From Gimesia chilikensis (GTDB lineage Bacteria; Planctomycetota; Planctomycetia; Planctomycetales; Planctomycetaceae), in assembly GCF_008329715.1 (NCBI RefSeq), contig NZ_VTSR01000016.1, positions 1-64,000 on the forward strand: a stretch of 64,000 nucleotides of DNA, read 5' to 3'. The notes below the pieces were generated by a model. It was not told the DNA's origin, did not search any database, and was given only the letters and a program-made list of their open reading frames with translations. How positions within the stretch are numbered: position 1 is the stretch's first letter; each line of letters starts with the position of its first letter. Position numbers and translations under genes: made by a program. Below are positions 42,564 to 52,282 of this stretch, one piece after another.

Positions 42564-44093
42564 TTAAGCCGGATTGACGGAGACATTCGGACTGGTTTCA
42601 GCACGTCGATCGGGAATCAGCAGTGAAAACACGATGTATGCCACGCTCGAAAACACGAACGTCAGCAGCGTCAGGTGTGTGCCGTTTAAGCTGGTCGCAA
42701 ACGCGTCGTTGATCAGATCCACGCAGGGACCCATCGCCAGCAATCCTGACAGACCTCCCAGGATCGCCGCCAGTGCGCCGGCCCGGCTGCCCCGTCTCCA
42801 GTACAAACCACCGACCACCGTGGGAATCGCCCCCGACAGATACACGGCTCCCGTGACGGCCAGATAACCCCAGAGATCGCTGCTGACTTCGTACCAGAGT
42901 CCCCAGGTCAGAAGCATCGCCCCGATCACGAAGATCGAAATCCGTGTCGTCAGAATCCGGGAACGCTGGCTCATCGGCCCAGCGATAGGTGCGATAATAT
43001 CCTGTGTGATCACGCCACTCCAGCAGAGCAGATAGCTGTCGTGGGTCGACATGAAGGCGGCGATCATGCCTGCTGTCACCAGCCCTAATAAGCCGGTCGG
43101 CACCACTTTCGCCAGAAACAGAGGCATCGCAGACAGCGAGGTAATCGAGGCGTTGGTTTCCACCGCCTGATGAAATTCCTGAAACAACTCCGGCTGCGAA
43201 GCGAAAAAGGCAAACGTCCCGATCCCCCAGAACACAGGCAGGGCACGACGCGCCAGAAAGGAGATGGAGCTCAGCGAGTAGAGTTTCTGAGCCACTTCCG
43301 CACTCTGACAGGAGAGCGTGCGAGCCGCGCTGGTCGGCCAGAGCAAAGCGGCCGAACCGATGACAATCGCCATCTGCACGATTTGCAGCCAGCCGATGGG
43401 ATTCCCGTTCCCCGAGTTATTCTCAGGATGGAAGGGATCAAAATAGCCGTTCTGCTCGGTAACAATCGCCGAGAGTCCGTCCCAGCCGATCGACCAGAAG
43501 ACCACGCCGGTCACAATCACCATGCCGGTCCCCAGGATCAGAAACTGGATCAGGTCGGTGATCACTACCGAAACCATCCCTCCCAGCACCGTGTAGAACA
43601 GCACCAGCAGCAATAGCCCCGTCATGATCAGTTTGAGGTACATCTCATCCTGCAGTCCGGAAACCGCAGTCAGAAACTGAGAGCCCGCTTTGAGGAACAA
43701 CCCCATGTTCAATACGCCCGAGACGACCATCACCGTCGCCCCGACCACCCGCACCGACTGCGAGTAACGCTGTTCATAATATTCGGGGATCGTCATGATC
43801 GAGGATTGCCGGAGCCGATAGACAACAAAGCCGGTCAGACCGATCAACAGCACCGCTCCCGCCTCCAGAAATGCGAGGTACAGGGAGGCGTACTGCTGGG
43901 TAAAGCCGAGTTCGGCCATGTACATCACGGTCACGAGACCCAGTTCGGTCCCCGTCATGGTGGCTAGGGCCAGTCGAAGCCGTAATTTGCGGCCGGCGAC
44001 GAGATAATCGGAGAGATTTCCGACGTAACGATTGGCCCACAAACCAATTACGATTGATGAGAGCAGGTAACAGACGACGATGGACCAGTCCAA
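42564..44093 (-). CDS. Sodium:solute symporter (SSS family)
   Basis: A 509-residue, about 13-helix transporter of the SSS/SLC5 family. Segments such as RYVGNLSDYLVAGRKLRLRL near the start, GLVTAGMIAAFMSTHDSYLL near residue 330 (family sodium-site helix) and the C-terminal LLWSGV/TTRISIFVIGAM region fit. The substrate is not evident. There is no ATG near the expected N-terminus. The reading frame is open upstream to about 44178, and the earliest obvious initiation codon is TTG at 44093, so the true start may be a few codons further 5'. Confidence 0.9.
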   Translation of the reverse strand: MDWSIVVCYLLSSIVIGLWANRYVGNLSDYLVAGRKLRLRLALATMTGTELGLVTVMYMAELGFTQQYASLYLAFLEAGAVLLIGLTGFVVYRLRQSSIMTIPEYYEQRYSQSVRVVGATVMVVSGVLNMGLFLKAGSQFLTAVSGLQDEMYLKLIMTGLLLLVLFYTVLGGMVSVVITDLIQFLILGTGMVIVTGVVFWSIGWDGLSAIVTEQNGYFDPFHPENNSGNGNPIGWLQIVQMAIVIGSAALLWPTSAARTLSCQSAEVAQKLYSLSSISFLARRALPVFWGIGTFAFFASQPELFQEFHQAVETNASITSLSAMPLFLAKVVPTGLLGLVTAGMIAAFMSTHDSYLLCWSGVITQDIIAPIAGPMSQRSRILTTRISIFVIGAMLLTWGLWYEVSSDLWGYLAVTGAVYLSGAIPTVVGGLYWRRGSRAGALAAILGGLSGLLAMGPCVDLINDAFATSLNGTHLTLLTFVFSSVAYIVFSLLIPDRRAETSPNVSVNPA

Positions 44094-44393
44094 CAGGGTG
44101 AAATTTGTATCGTACAGAGAAATGGTCTGGTCTCCCTCGGTCCCGGTTTCAGGGCGAAATTTCAGAATTTCGCGAAAAACAGCTGAAAGGTTTCATTTAG
44201 CAGCGGTTGCAATCGTTGACATTTCCTTTTACCATATGTCGCTTCGCAAATCGTCACGGGCGGAATGTCCGTTTGACCAGCATGCTGCCAGAGCGCTTCT
44301 TGCGAATAAGACACCACTATGCCAGTTTTGACGGTCAATTTCCATAGTAAATGACTGTCTTCGAAATAACATCTATTCAGAGGGGATGACACC
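44094..44393. other. Divergent intergenic region, nothing certain
   Basis: It separates the symporter from the small basic protein gene. The symporter start may extend into it. I see a TTGACA at 44216 without a good -10 and no RNA gene. Confidence 0.45.
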
Positions 44394-44597
44394 GTGTCAC
44401 TCGACAAAAGTTTGAAGAGCAAAAGCTCGCTGACCCGTGCCCGCAACGTTTTGAAGCGTGCTGAACGTATTGAGAAATTGAAGTTCGAAGACCGCTGGGC
44501 CGATGGCCAGGGCGCACTGGGTCTGCCCAAAGTCCGCGTCGAGAAAATCTCGATCGGCAAGAAGAAGAAAAAGAAGAAAGACGACGACGAAGATTAA
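44394..44597 (+). CDS. PVC small basic protein
   Basis: A 67-residue highly basic protein: SLDKSLKSKSSLTRARNVLK, then ERIEKLKFEDRW, LPKVRVEKISIGKK and a run of seven lysines followed by DDDED. This is the 'small basic protein' family (TIGR04137) restricted to planctomycetes, verrucomicrobia and chlamydiae, where it is encoded as a stand-alone gene and suspected to bind RNA or ribosomes. It starts with GTG at 44394, after AGAGGGG. It is a strong lineage marker. Confidence 0.93.
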   Translation: MSLDKSLKSKSSLTRARNVLKRAERIEKLKFEDRWADGQGALGLPKVRVEKISIGKKKKKKKDDDED

Positions 44598-44700
44598 TCG
44601 TCCGGTCCCATTTGGCAGGAGGAGAGTTCTCTCTTCAGGCAGACTCTCCTCCACGTGGACCCTTTTCTGAGCGCAGAACATTTCGTCCGGGGAGCAAGGA

Positions 44701-46389
44701 ATGCATGCCCTGTATGTGCTACGGGCTTTCGGAGGAACCTTCGTGCGACGACGCTATCGTCGTGCCGCTCATGAATTCCTCGCCTGCACCTCTGACTGTC
44801 GCTCGGTCCAGCAGGCAACGCTGCAGCGCATTCTGCAGTTAAACGCTGCCAGCGATTTGAGTCGCCAGTACAACCTGGACGGTTCCTGCACGATTGCAGA
44901 TTTTCAATCCCGCTTCCCGGTTTCCGAATACGAATTCTTTCGCCCCTACATTGAACGCGTCAAACAGGGGGAAACCGCTGCGCTACTGGGCCCCGAGAAT
45001 CGCCTGCTGATGTTTACGCTCAGCAGCGGCACTACGACTGATTCCAAGTTCATCCCGATCACCGCCCCGTTCCTCAAAGACTATCGCCAGGGCTGGCAGA
45101 ACTGGGGCATTCTGACCTATGACGATTTCGCGCCGCTGAAGTATCAGAACATCGTGCAGCTCACCAGCAACTTCGACAAGTTCCGCACACCTGGTGGCAC
45201 TCCCTGCGGCAATATCAGCGGCCTGGTCGCAGCGATGCAGAGCCCCGTCGTGCAGTCGATGTATACGGTACCCGGAGACGTCTCACGCATCGACGACCCC
45301 CAACTGAAATATTACACCGCCCTGCGACTCGCGCTCGCCGACCGGCATGTGGGCATGCTTACCACCGCCAATCCCAGCACGCTGCTCCACCTGGCCCAGT
45401 TCGCTGACGAGCAAAAAGAATCGCTGGTACGCGACATTGCCGAGGGACGCCTGACGGGAGCCGCTCAGATGGACCTGCAGATCCTGGGCAAACTCAAACG
45501 TCGGCTGCAGCGAAAGAACCGAGGCCGCGCGCGGGAACTGGAACAGATCATCGAACGCACCGGACACCTCTATCCCCGCGATTTTTGGCCCGGACTCTCC
45601 GTGCTCGCAGTCTGGACGGGGGGCAGCGCCGGTGCTTACCTGTCACAGCTCAAACCCTACTATGGCGATCTGCCGGTCCGCGATCATGGTCTCTCGGCCA
45701 GCGAAGGACGGATGACGATTCCGCTCGACTCAGGCACCTCGAGCGGCGTACTGGATATCACGTCGCACTTCTTCGAGTTCGTCCCCGAAGCGGAAGACCC
45801 GTTGAAGACCTCACACATCCTGACTGCGGATCAACTGGAAGAGGGACAGAACTATTATATCCTGCTGACCACCCCCTCGGGTCTCTATCGTTACCATATC
45901 TGTGACGTCGTCCGCTGCACCGGTTTTTATCAGTCCACTCCCCTGCTCGCGTTTCTCCACAAAGGCGCTCACATCTCGAACCTGACTGGCGAGAAGATCA
46001 CCGAGTCGCAGGTCGTCGATGCCGTCCGTGGCGCATCACAGCAGCATGCGCTGGAACTGGGACAATTCGCGGTGATTCCACAATGGGGCGAGCCCCCCTG
46101 TTATCAGCTCTTATTCGAAGCATCGCCGATGCTCACGGATGAAACGCTCACGCGACTGCTCGCCGACTTTGATCAACGTCTGCAGGAAACCAACTGTGAA
46201 TACGCCGAGAAGCGTCAGTCCGGACGACTGGCACCGCCGGTCCCCTGCCCGCTCAAGCCGGGCACATGGCAGCGTTTCGCGGCTGAGCGCCAGCAGAAAC
46301 CGGGAGGCAGCTTCGAACAGTACAAGCATCCCTGCCTGATTCCCCAGCTCGATTACGCGAGTGAACTCATCGCCCGGTTCTCTCCCTGA
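44701..46389 (+). CDS. GH3-family acyl-acid amido synthetase-like enzyme
   Basis: A 562-residue protein of the GH3 auxin-responsive promoter family in the adenylate-forming (ANL) superfamily. The ATP-binding motif LSSGTTTDSKFIPI is near residue 105. TGGSAGAYLSQLKPYYGDL, GLSASEGRMTIPLD and LTTPSGLYRYHICDVVRCTG are the family core, and GEKITESQV near 445 starts the mobile C-terminal domain. Plant GH3 enzymes join amino acids to hormones; bacterial members are of mostly unknown substrate. It lies 100 bases after the small basic protein gene. No natural-product genes are nearby to suggest a substrate. Confidence 0.9.
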   Translation: MHALYVLRAFGGTFVRRRYRRAAHEFLACTSDCRSVQQATLQRILQLNAASDLSRQYNLDGSCTIADFQSRFPVSEYEFFRPYIERVKQGETAALLGPENRLLMFTLSSGTTTDSKFIPITAPFLKDYRQGWQNWGILTYDDFAPLKYQNIVQLTSNFDKFRTPGGTPCGNISGLVAAMQSPVVQSMYTVPGDVSRIDDPQLKYYTALRLALADRHVGMLTTANPSTLLHLAQFADEQKESLVRDIAEGRLTGAAQMDLQILGKLKRRLQRKNRGRARELEQIIERTGHLYPRDFWPGLSVLAVWTGGSAGAYLSQLKPYYGDLPVRDHGLSASEGRMTIPLDSGTSSGVLDITSHFFEFVPEAEDPLKTSHILTADQLEEGQNYYILLTTPSGLYRYHICDVVRCTGFYQSTPLLAFLHKGAHISNLTGEKITESQVVDAVRGASQQHALELGQFAVIPQWGEPPCYQLLFEASPMLTDETLTRLLADFDQRLQETNCEYAEKRQSGRLAPPVPCPLKPGTWQRFAAERQQKPGGSFEQYKHPCLIPQLDYASELIARFSP

Positions 46390-46413
46390 TGACTTCTGAT
46401 CCGGACAGTTCGC

Positions 46414-49400
46414 TTATTTGAAAACCGGCTGACTGCTCCGCAGGAATCCGAACAGGTCCCGCAGTTCCTGATCACTGAGTTTATCGAGCAGGCCTTCGGG
46501 CATCAGGGACTTGGGCTGCTTGATCATCTCATCGATATTCTCCCGCTTGATCGTCACGTTCTGACCATCGGCCCCGCGGATCACGACAATCTGTTTGTCC
46601 TGATCGTAGAGGAAGCCGGAAACCACCAGACCATCGTCGGTGATCACCAGGTACGTTTCAAAACCCTCGCGAATTTCCGCACTCGGATTCACCACATGCA
46701 TCAGCATCCGCAGGGAATCGTCGCGTTTGTACTGAGTCAACTCCGGTCCCACGCGTTTGCCTTCACCGAACAGCACGTGACACTTGGCACAGTTCTGCTG
46801 GTACAGTTCCTTGCCGCGATAAACGTCACTGCTGCCCTGCTCCAGTACGCCTGAGATACGGGCGATGCTGGCCTGCATCTGCTGGTTCGAAGCGCCCTGG
46901 ATCTCTTTCCAGTGCCGACCCACGAGTTCTGTGATCTGCGGATCCTGGTGAATCGTCATCTTGCGAACCAGGTCTTCTGGAATTGCCTTGGCGTCCAGCT
47001 CTCCCGCTTCCACCGCAGCCAGCAAGTCGCGGGTCCATTCCTTCCGACTGACGAGCGTACTCAACGCGACTTCGCGTACGTCTTCAGAAAAATCCGGATA
47101 GCGTTTGAGAATCACCGCAGCGATTTCCGGCTGCTGATATTTCTGTAACGCGACCAGCAGGCCGGTCTGCAAATCGCTGTTTTGGGTACTGCTCAATAAA
47201 GCCTGCATCACGGGGCGGGCCTGGGGTTCCTGCAGTTCGCCCAGCACCTGAATATAGTCCAGCAGTTCAGCCTGATTCTTGCCGGGTGACTTCAACGCGT
47301 CCAGTGCCGTCTGAATCGCGGCTTGATTTCCCAGTCGCATCTGCAGCGTCGTCGATCCGCCCCCCGCATCCGCCAGGGCTTTAACCAGTGCCTCGGGCAG
47401 CCCGGCCAGCGAACGTCCCTTGAACGAATTCTCGAAACCGGTCATCAGCAGTTGGCGTGACTTCGCATCGGGAGCCAGCTCGAACAGTTTGGCACAGGTG
47501 ACCAGATCCGTTCGGCTGCCTGCGGTCGCGTAACGACGAATCAGTCGTTCCAGCAAAGCTGTCTGCACCAGGGGACGCTCCCAGAACTGTTTGTCTTTAA
47601 ACAAGGCGAGTACCTGTTCCCGATCGGAGACCGACCTGGATTCCAGTGCCCACCAGAGCATCAGCGGCTGATGTGGATCGTCCACGTCTTCCTCGTAGTC
47701 GCTCAAGGCTTCGACCAGGGGCAGACAGAGATCCGCGGGCAGGCGTCGAGCGGTTGCCGCCAGTTGACCACGGACTTCCGCATTCGGTTCGTTCCGCGCG
47801 GCCTCGATCAGCTGCTGACCAATATGACTGGAGACCACTTTGTCGTCTCCCAGCAGACGCACCGTCCAGAAGCGGACCATGGGATGAGGATGTTTCAATG
47901 TCTCTTCCGCGACGGCATCGTCAAAGCCCTGCGAAAGATTCAACGCCCAGAATGCCTCCAGGGCAAGGTGTCCGTCGTTCTCTTTGATCCATTGTTTGAG
48001 TGTGGGAATCACGGACGCATCTTTACGGTCGCCCAGCAGTCGCAGCGCGGTGCGGCGGTGCCATTCGTTGGGATGTTTGAGCAGCTCCAGCAGTTCCCGC
48101 GAACTCTTTTGACTCAAGTCCTCGATCTTACGGGGCGCCGCATCCTTACCGCGGAGGCGATAGACGCGACCCGAATTAGGATCGATCTGTCCCTGGTAGT
48201 GCTGACCATGCGCGATGAATTCTTCGTAAAAGTCAGCGATGTAAACACCTCCGTCAGGTCCTGTGTAGATCGCCACAGGACGAAAACCGAGGTCGGTACT
48301 CTTCAACGGAAAGCCCATGTCTTCGGTCTGAAAGGAAGACCCCAGTTGATTCACCTGAGTGAGCACCAGGTACTGGTGCAGCGGATCGACGGAAATCAGC
48401 TTCCCTTTAAAGCGCTCGGGCAGCGTGTCCCCCTCGTATTTCACCAGCGCGTGACTGAAGCGGGGCGTAGCGGCATGCTTCATGAAAGGCAGCAGACCAA
48501 AGGCATAAGGGTTACTCACATCGCCGTACTTCCGTTCGGTCCCCTTTTCGTAATAACCTCCCTGCACATAGTAGAACCCGCGGGTGCCTCCGCCGTTATG
48601 GCCGGAATAAACACGGCCGTCGGCATCGACTTCCAGCCCGAAGGCATTACCGCCCCCTTCGGCGAAAAGTTCATAGCGTCCTGTTTCCGGATGATAGCGC
48701 CAGACCCCGGGCCCTTCGCAGTAAATCGATTTTGCATCCGGCTTGTCGGTATTCTTCAGATGCGAAACGAGGTTACTCCCCTGCACCATGTAGAGCCAGC
48801 CATCCGGACCCCACTGCAGACTGTTGGGAGCCGAGTGTGTGTCGGACAGACCAAAGCCCCACAGGCGAACTTCCGGATCGCCATCAGGAATGTCGTCGTT
48901 GTCTTTGTCAGGATAAAACAGGAGGTAAGGCGGATTGAGCACCCAGATCCCGCCGCGCCCTTTGACAACCGACGTCGCGATATTGAGATCGCCGGCAAAA
49001 ACCTTGTGTGCATCGTACTTGCCGTCACCGTTGGTATCTTCGTGAATTGTGATCCGGTCGTTACCCGGGAAGTGGTTGGGAGGCGGCGGGGAGACCCGGT
49101 CGAATTCCATCCGGTAATATTTATTCCGGCTCAACACCTTGAGTCCCGCGGGATAAGGATACTGGCGATACTGTACGACCCACATCCGTCCCCGTTCATC
49201 GAAACTCATAAACAATGGCTGCCCTACCAGAGGCTCGGTGAGTAACTGATCCACGGCCACATCATCATCGGTTTCGAAAAGTGTCATCGACTTCTCGGGG
49301 GAGAGGCGTCGCCCAGGAGAAAGTTTGGCGGAGCGTTTGAGTGTTGAGGTGGCCGGCGTGAACTCATCGAAAGCGGCCTGGGCCGGCTTCTGCTCGCGGG

Positions 49401-49941
49401 CGGTCAGCGCCCATTTCACATCATCGCCCGGCAGGAATTCCCATTCCCCTTTAAGCACGCACTCGAGAAAGTAACCAGCCAGGATCGGAGGTGCGCCCCG
49501 GAAACCTCCCGGGCCTTCTTCGTTATAAACGCGGACCGCGATCGTATTGTACTTCCCCAGCTTGAGCGTTCCCGGCGGAACCTTGTAGCGCTGATAACTG
49601 TCGAAGCCACTTTCGAAGTTCGGGGGGAACTTTCCAATCTGACCGATACGCGTCCCGTTGATATAGACTTCGTGGGCATCCGCCAGTTTTTCAATCGAGA
49701 GCGTCACCGAATCCCGCCAGAGGGGACGGGCATTCATGTCGGCCCAGTTGTTGGGAACTTTGACGTAGCAGCGATACCAGGCGAACCCGTCCAGGTCTGC
49801 ATTTTTCCCTGCCTGCTGATCCTCCCAGGCTCCAGGGACCTGAATCAGAGAAGTTTCTCCATTAGATTCTGCCGCCGGAAGACAATTAGTACTGTAAAGG
49901 GTTAAAGTTACGAATATTACCCCAAAAACAGATATTTTCAT
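46414..49941 (-). CDS. PVC-type heme-binding CxxCH protein with HEAT and propeller domains
   Basis: A 1175-residue exported protein. After the signal peptide (GVIFVTLTLYSTNCLPA) lies a sugar-binding-like beta domain (about 30-180, AHEVYINGTRIGQIGKFPPN). A PVC-type six-bladed propeller follows (about 240-610, DERGRMWVVQYRQYPYPAGL). HEAT repeats occupy about 620-1000, and a C-terminal cytochrome has CAKCH at 1051-1055 and the DDGLVVSGFLYDQD ending. This set is a planctomycete/verrucomicrobial hallmark thought to couple electron transfer with glycan degradation. ATG 49941 follows GGAG; a longer frame upstream lacks a leader. Confidence 0.92.
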   Translation of the reverse strand: MKISVFGVIFVTLTLYSTNCLPAAESNGETSLIQVPGAWEDQQAGKNADLDGFAWYRCYVKVPNNWADMNARPLWRDSVTLSIEKLADAHEVYINGTRIGQIGKFPPNFESGFDSYQRYKVPPGTLKLGKYNTIAVRVYNEEGPGGFRGAPPILAGYFLECVLKGEWEFLPGDDVKWALTAREQKPAQAAFDEFTPATSTLKRSAKLSPGRRLSPEKSMTLFETDDDVAVDQLLTEPLVGQPLFMSFDERGRMWVVQYRQYPYPAGLKVLSRNKYYRMEFDRVSPPPPNHFPGNDRITIHEDTNGDGKYDAHKVFAGDLNIATSVVKGRGGIWVLNPPYLLFYPDKDNDDIPDGDPEVRLWGFGLSDTHSAPNSLQWGPDGWLYMVQGSNLVSHLKNTDKPDAKSIYCEGPGVWRYHPETGRYELFAEGGGNAFGLEVDADGRVYSGHNGGGTRGFYYVQGGYYEKGTERKYGDVSNPYAFGLLPFMKHAATPRFSHALVKYEGDTLPERFKGKLISVDPLHQYLVLTQVNQLGSSFQTEDMGFPLKSTDLGFRPVAIYTGPDGGVYIADFYEEFIAHGQHYQGQIDPNSGRVYRLRGKDAAPRKIEDLSQKSSRELLELLKHPNEWHRRTALRLLGDRKDASVIPTLKQWIKENDGHLALEAFWALNLSQGFDDAVAEETLKHPHPMVRFWTVRLLGDDKVVSSHIGQQLIEAARNEPNAEVRGQLAATARRLPADLCLPLVEALSDYEEDVDDPHQPLMLWWALESRSVSDREQVLALFKDKQFWERPLVQTALLERLIRRYATAGSRTDLVTCAKLFELAPDAKSRQLLMTGFENSFKGRSLAGLPEALVKALADAGGGSTTLQMRLGNQAAIQTALDALKSPGKNQAELLDYIQVLGELQEPQARPVMQALLSSTQNSDLQTGLLVALQKYQQPEIAAVILKRYPDFSEDVREVALSTLVSRKEWTRDLLAAVEAGELDAKAIPEDLVRKMTIHQDPQITELVGRHWKEIQGASNQQMQASIARISGVLEQGSSDVYRGKELYQQNCAKCHVLFGEGKRVGPELTQYKRDDSLRMLMHVVNPSAEIREGFETYLVITDDGLVVSGFLYDQDKQIVVIRGADGQNVTIKRENIDEMIKQPKSLMPEGLLDKLSDQELRDLFGFLRSSQPVFK

Positions 49942-50171
49942 CTCTATGTACTCCAAGCGGAACGTGAGCCCTTGAGAGAGCGTGGCGATATTTAAATGAT
50001 ATTTATTTATTTGAACAGAAGGACGAGCGACTTTCAATATCGATAAAAAACGCACCCCGTTTTTGAAATAAAAGGGAATTGTCGGAAATTTCTCCGTTAC
50101 AAACCGGGTGTCTGCGTAGAGAGAGTACTACACGACTGAAACAACTTGATGAACTTGCAGGAACCAGAACA

Positions 50172-50717
50172 GTGGAAACGACTCGGCTGATTTTACGACG
50201 GTGGTGCGAGGAAGACATCGTACCTTTCGTCGAGCTCAATAAAGACCCACGCGTCATGCAGTATTATCCGTCTACGCTGACTTCCGAGCAGAGCGTGCAG
50301 ATGGTAGAAGATATCCGAACGCACTTCGAAGAGTACGGCTTCGGCTTATGGGCCGTCGAGATTAAAGACCAGACTTCCTTCGCCGGTTTCATCGGCCTGA
50401 CGGTTCCCCAGTTCACCGCGTTTTTTACGCCCTGCATCGAAATTCTCTGGCGACTGGCAACCCCCTACTGGAACCAGGGCTACGCATCGGAAGGCGCACG
50501 CGCCGTCCTCGACTTCGGCTTTGATGAATGTAATCTGAAACAGATCGTCTCATTCACAGTCCCCTCCAACATCGCTTCCCGCCGCGTGATGGAAAAAATC
50601 GGCATGTCGTATATCGACAACTTCGATCATCCCGGACTGCCCGAGAACGATCCGCTGCAGCGGCATGTGCTCTATAGTATCACCCGTTCGGAACGGGATG
50701 GACTCCTGCCGAACTAG
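50172..50717 (+). CDS. GNAT acetyltransferase (RimJ/RimL-like)
   Basis: A 181-residue N-acetyltransferase with the RimJ-type opening ETTRLILRRWCEEDIVPFVE. The acetyl-CoA loop region is in WRLATPYWNQGYASEGARAV, and the distal motif is NIASRRVMEKIGM. No upstream ATG is in frame, so I place the start at the GTG at 50172, behind AGGAA; a longer TTG-initiated version would add 31 residues of no family match. The acceptor is unknown. It ends three bases before the convergent DMFase-like gene. Confidence 0.88.
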   Translation: METTRLILRRWCEEDIVPFVELNKDPRVMQYYPSTLTSEQSVQMVEDIRTHFEEYGFGLWAVEIKDQTSFAGFIGLTVPQFTAFFTPCIEILWRLATPYWNQGYASEGARAVLDFGFDECNLKQIVSFTVPSNIASRRVMEKIGMSYIDNFDHPGLPENDPLQRHVLYSITRSERDGLLPN

Positions 50718-50720
50718 TCA

Positions 50721-52148
50721 TCACTTCGACAACCGGTCGAGGATATTCCTGGTGACCTGCTGGACGATTGGATCTTTCCCGCGCAGGCCGTGTGCCCAGT
50801 CGGTGCTCCCCACCGTCAGCACGGTCCCGCCGTTGGTATACATCCCCAGCACCGCGGCACCGACCCGATCTTTCTCGAAGCGATCGTACCACAGGCTGTC
50901 ACCGGGAGCCCATTTCGCCGGACAGGTCGCCAGGATCTGAAAGGTCTTCGGAGTGCCATCTTTATGGGTCGGCACAGGCAGACCATCCTGCAGCACAAAC
51001 TGACAGCCGTCGCATTCGTAACCGACAATCGTATCTTTGCCCCCGAATTCGTCGCCCTGCTTGATCCCCGTTTTCTCAAAGATCCAGTGCTCGGGACGAT
51101 GCACGCGATACGCGGCGGAACCATCCATGAACTGACCATGGCTCTTATGATAGCCGCCGTATAGAAAGCCCACGCCCGTCAGTTGATTTTCCGGCCGATT
51201 GACCAGGTGATGACTCCAGAGCGTGGTCAGGGTACTGTGATCGTCTGTCGGAAAAACAGGATCCTGGTTGTACCACTGTTTCCAGCAGGTCAGGGCGCGA
51301 CCGTCGTCTTCACTCCGCACTTGCCAGCAGACCGAATTCCCGCTGAAGAACGCGACATTGCCTCCCTGCTGAATGTACTGCTCCAGGTGGTCGCGCATCG
51401 GGGCAGACCAGTATTCATCATGGCCCACGCTGAGGACCAGTTTGTAATGCTGCAAAATTTCGGGATGAAATTCCAGATCGCTGTTCGCGGCGTAGTCCAG
51501 CTGGTACCCATTCTGCTCGGCCCAGGCGATGAACGGGTATTCCCAATTCGAAAACTGACCGGCCAGCGGACGATCGAACGAAACGCGGTGCCCCTGCAGA
51601 TGATCGCGACCATGGTAGCTGTACAGACTCGAGCCACCCCAGTTGTTATAAGCATTGTAAGTGTTGGTCGAGAGTTGAATCAGGATCTTGGTTTGAGAGC
51701 CGGGCTGCTGGGGACGGATAATGAAAAACAGGCTCGACTCGGCCGAACGGGAATTCCGCTGAATAAATTTACCACCCCGGTCGCGCACCGCCAGACGCAC
51801 GCTGTAATATCCGCTGGCCCAGGATTCGGGAACCGTCAGCTCGAACGCCGCCGGCCAGCGACAGCCGTTGGACGAAGCATCTTCAGGCACGGGATGAGCG
51901 GCTCCGTTCTGACGCGTCTCTTTATATACGGTTTTGTTCTCGGCTCCCAGGCGGGTGATCTCAATCGAATACTGCGGTTCGGAACTGTTGAGGTGGAACT
52001 GAATCTTCTCGCCGGGCTGATAGCTCAACTGATTCGTATAGCCCTCGATAAAAATCGAGCCGGCATCGTCTTCCGCAGCAGTTACAGGCACCGCGAGCAG
52101 AGTAGAAAAAACGAGCAGCAGCCACACACGAGAGAACGTTGAAATCAT
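50721..52148 (-). CDS. Exported N,N-dimethylformamidase beta-like protein
   Basis: A 475-residue secreted protein. The signal peptide (VWLLLVFSTLLAVPVTA) precedes a beta-sandwich (about 30-150, SYQPGEKIQFHLNSSEPQYS). The large C-terminal domain is that of the N,N-dimethylformamidase beta subunit, with a Rossmann/glutamine amidotransferase-like fold (NTYNAYNNWGGSSLYSYHGR, SVGHDEYWSAPMRDHLEQYI, VAFFSGNSVCWQVR, GSTDWAHGL). Because it is exported and stands alone, it is unlikely to be a true DMFase; a glycan-related role is possible. The upstream AraC/XylR gene is on the same strand. Confidence 0.82.
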   Translation of the reverse strand: MISTFSRVWLLLVFSTLLAVPVTAAEDDAGSIFIEGYTNQLSYQPGEKIQFHLNSSEPQYSIEITRLGAENKTVYKETRQNGAAHPVPEDASSNGCRWPAAFELTVPESWASGYYSVRLAVRDRGGKFIQRNSRSAESSLFFIIRPQQPGSQTKILIQLSTNTYNAYNNWGGSSLYSYHGRDHLQGHRVSFDRPLAGQFSNWEYPFIAWAEQNGYQLDYAANSDLEFHPEILQHYKLVLSVGHDEYWSAPMRDHLEQYIQQGGNVAFFSGNSVCWQVRSEDDGRALTCWKQWYNQDPVFPTDDHSTLTTLWSHHLVNRPENQLTGVGFLYGGYHKSHGQFMDGSAAYRVHRPEHWIFEKTGIKQGDEFGGKDTIVGYECDGCQFVLQDGLPVPTHKDGTPKTFQILATCPAKWAPGDSLWYDRFEKDRVGAAVLGMYTNGGTVLTVGSTDWAHGLRGKDPIVQQVTRNILDRLSK

Positions 52149-52282
52149 GGTGATCTTCCTCAGACAAAACAGCGGGTAGAAAACAGAGTTGTTGCTCTAC
52201 TTTGATCGTACCATCGGCGGTTCCCCATCGCCATCAAACCAGTGGTCCGATTCGCAAGGAATTGCCGACCATCCGGAAACAC

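Noticed and set aside
47671-49245. 524-codon plus-strand gene inside the PVC heme protein
   Set aside because: It is antisense to a gene with clear domains and has no recognisable domain of its own.
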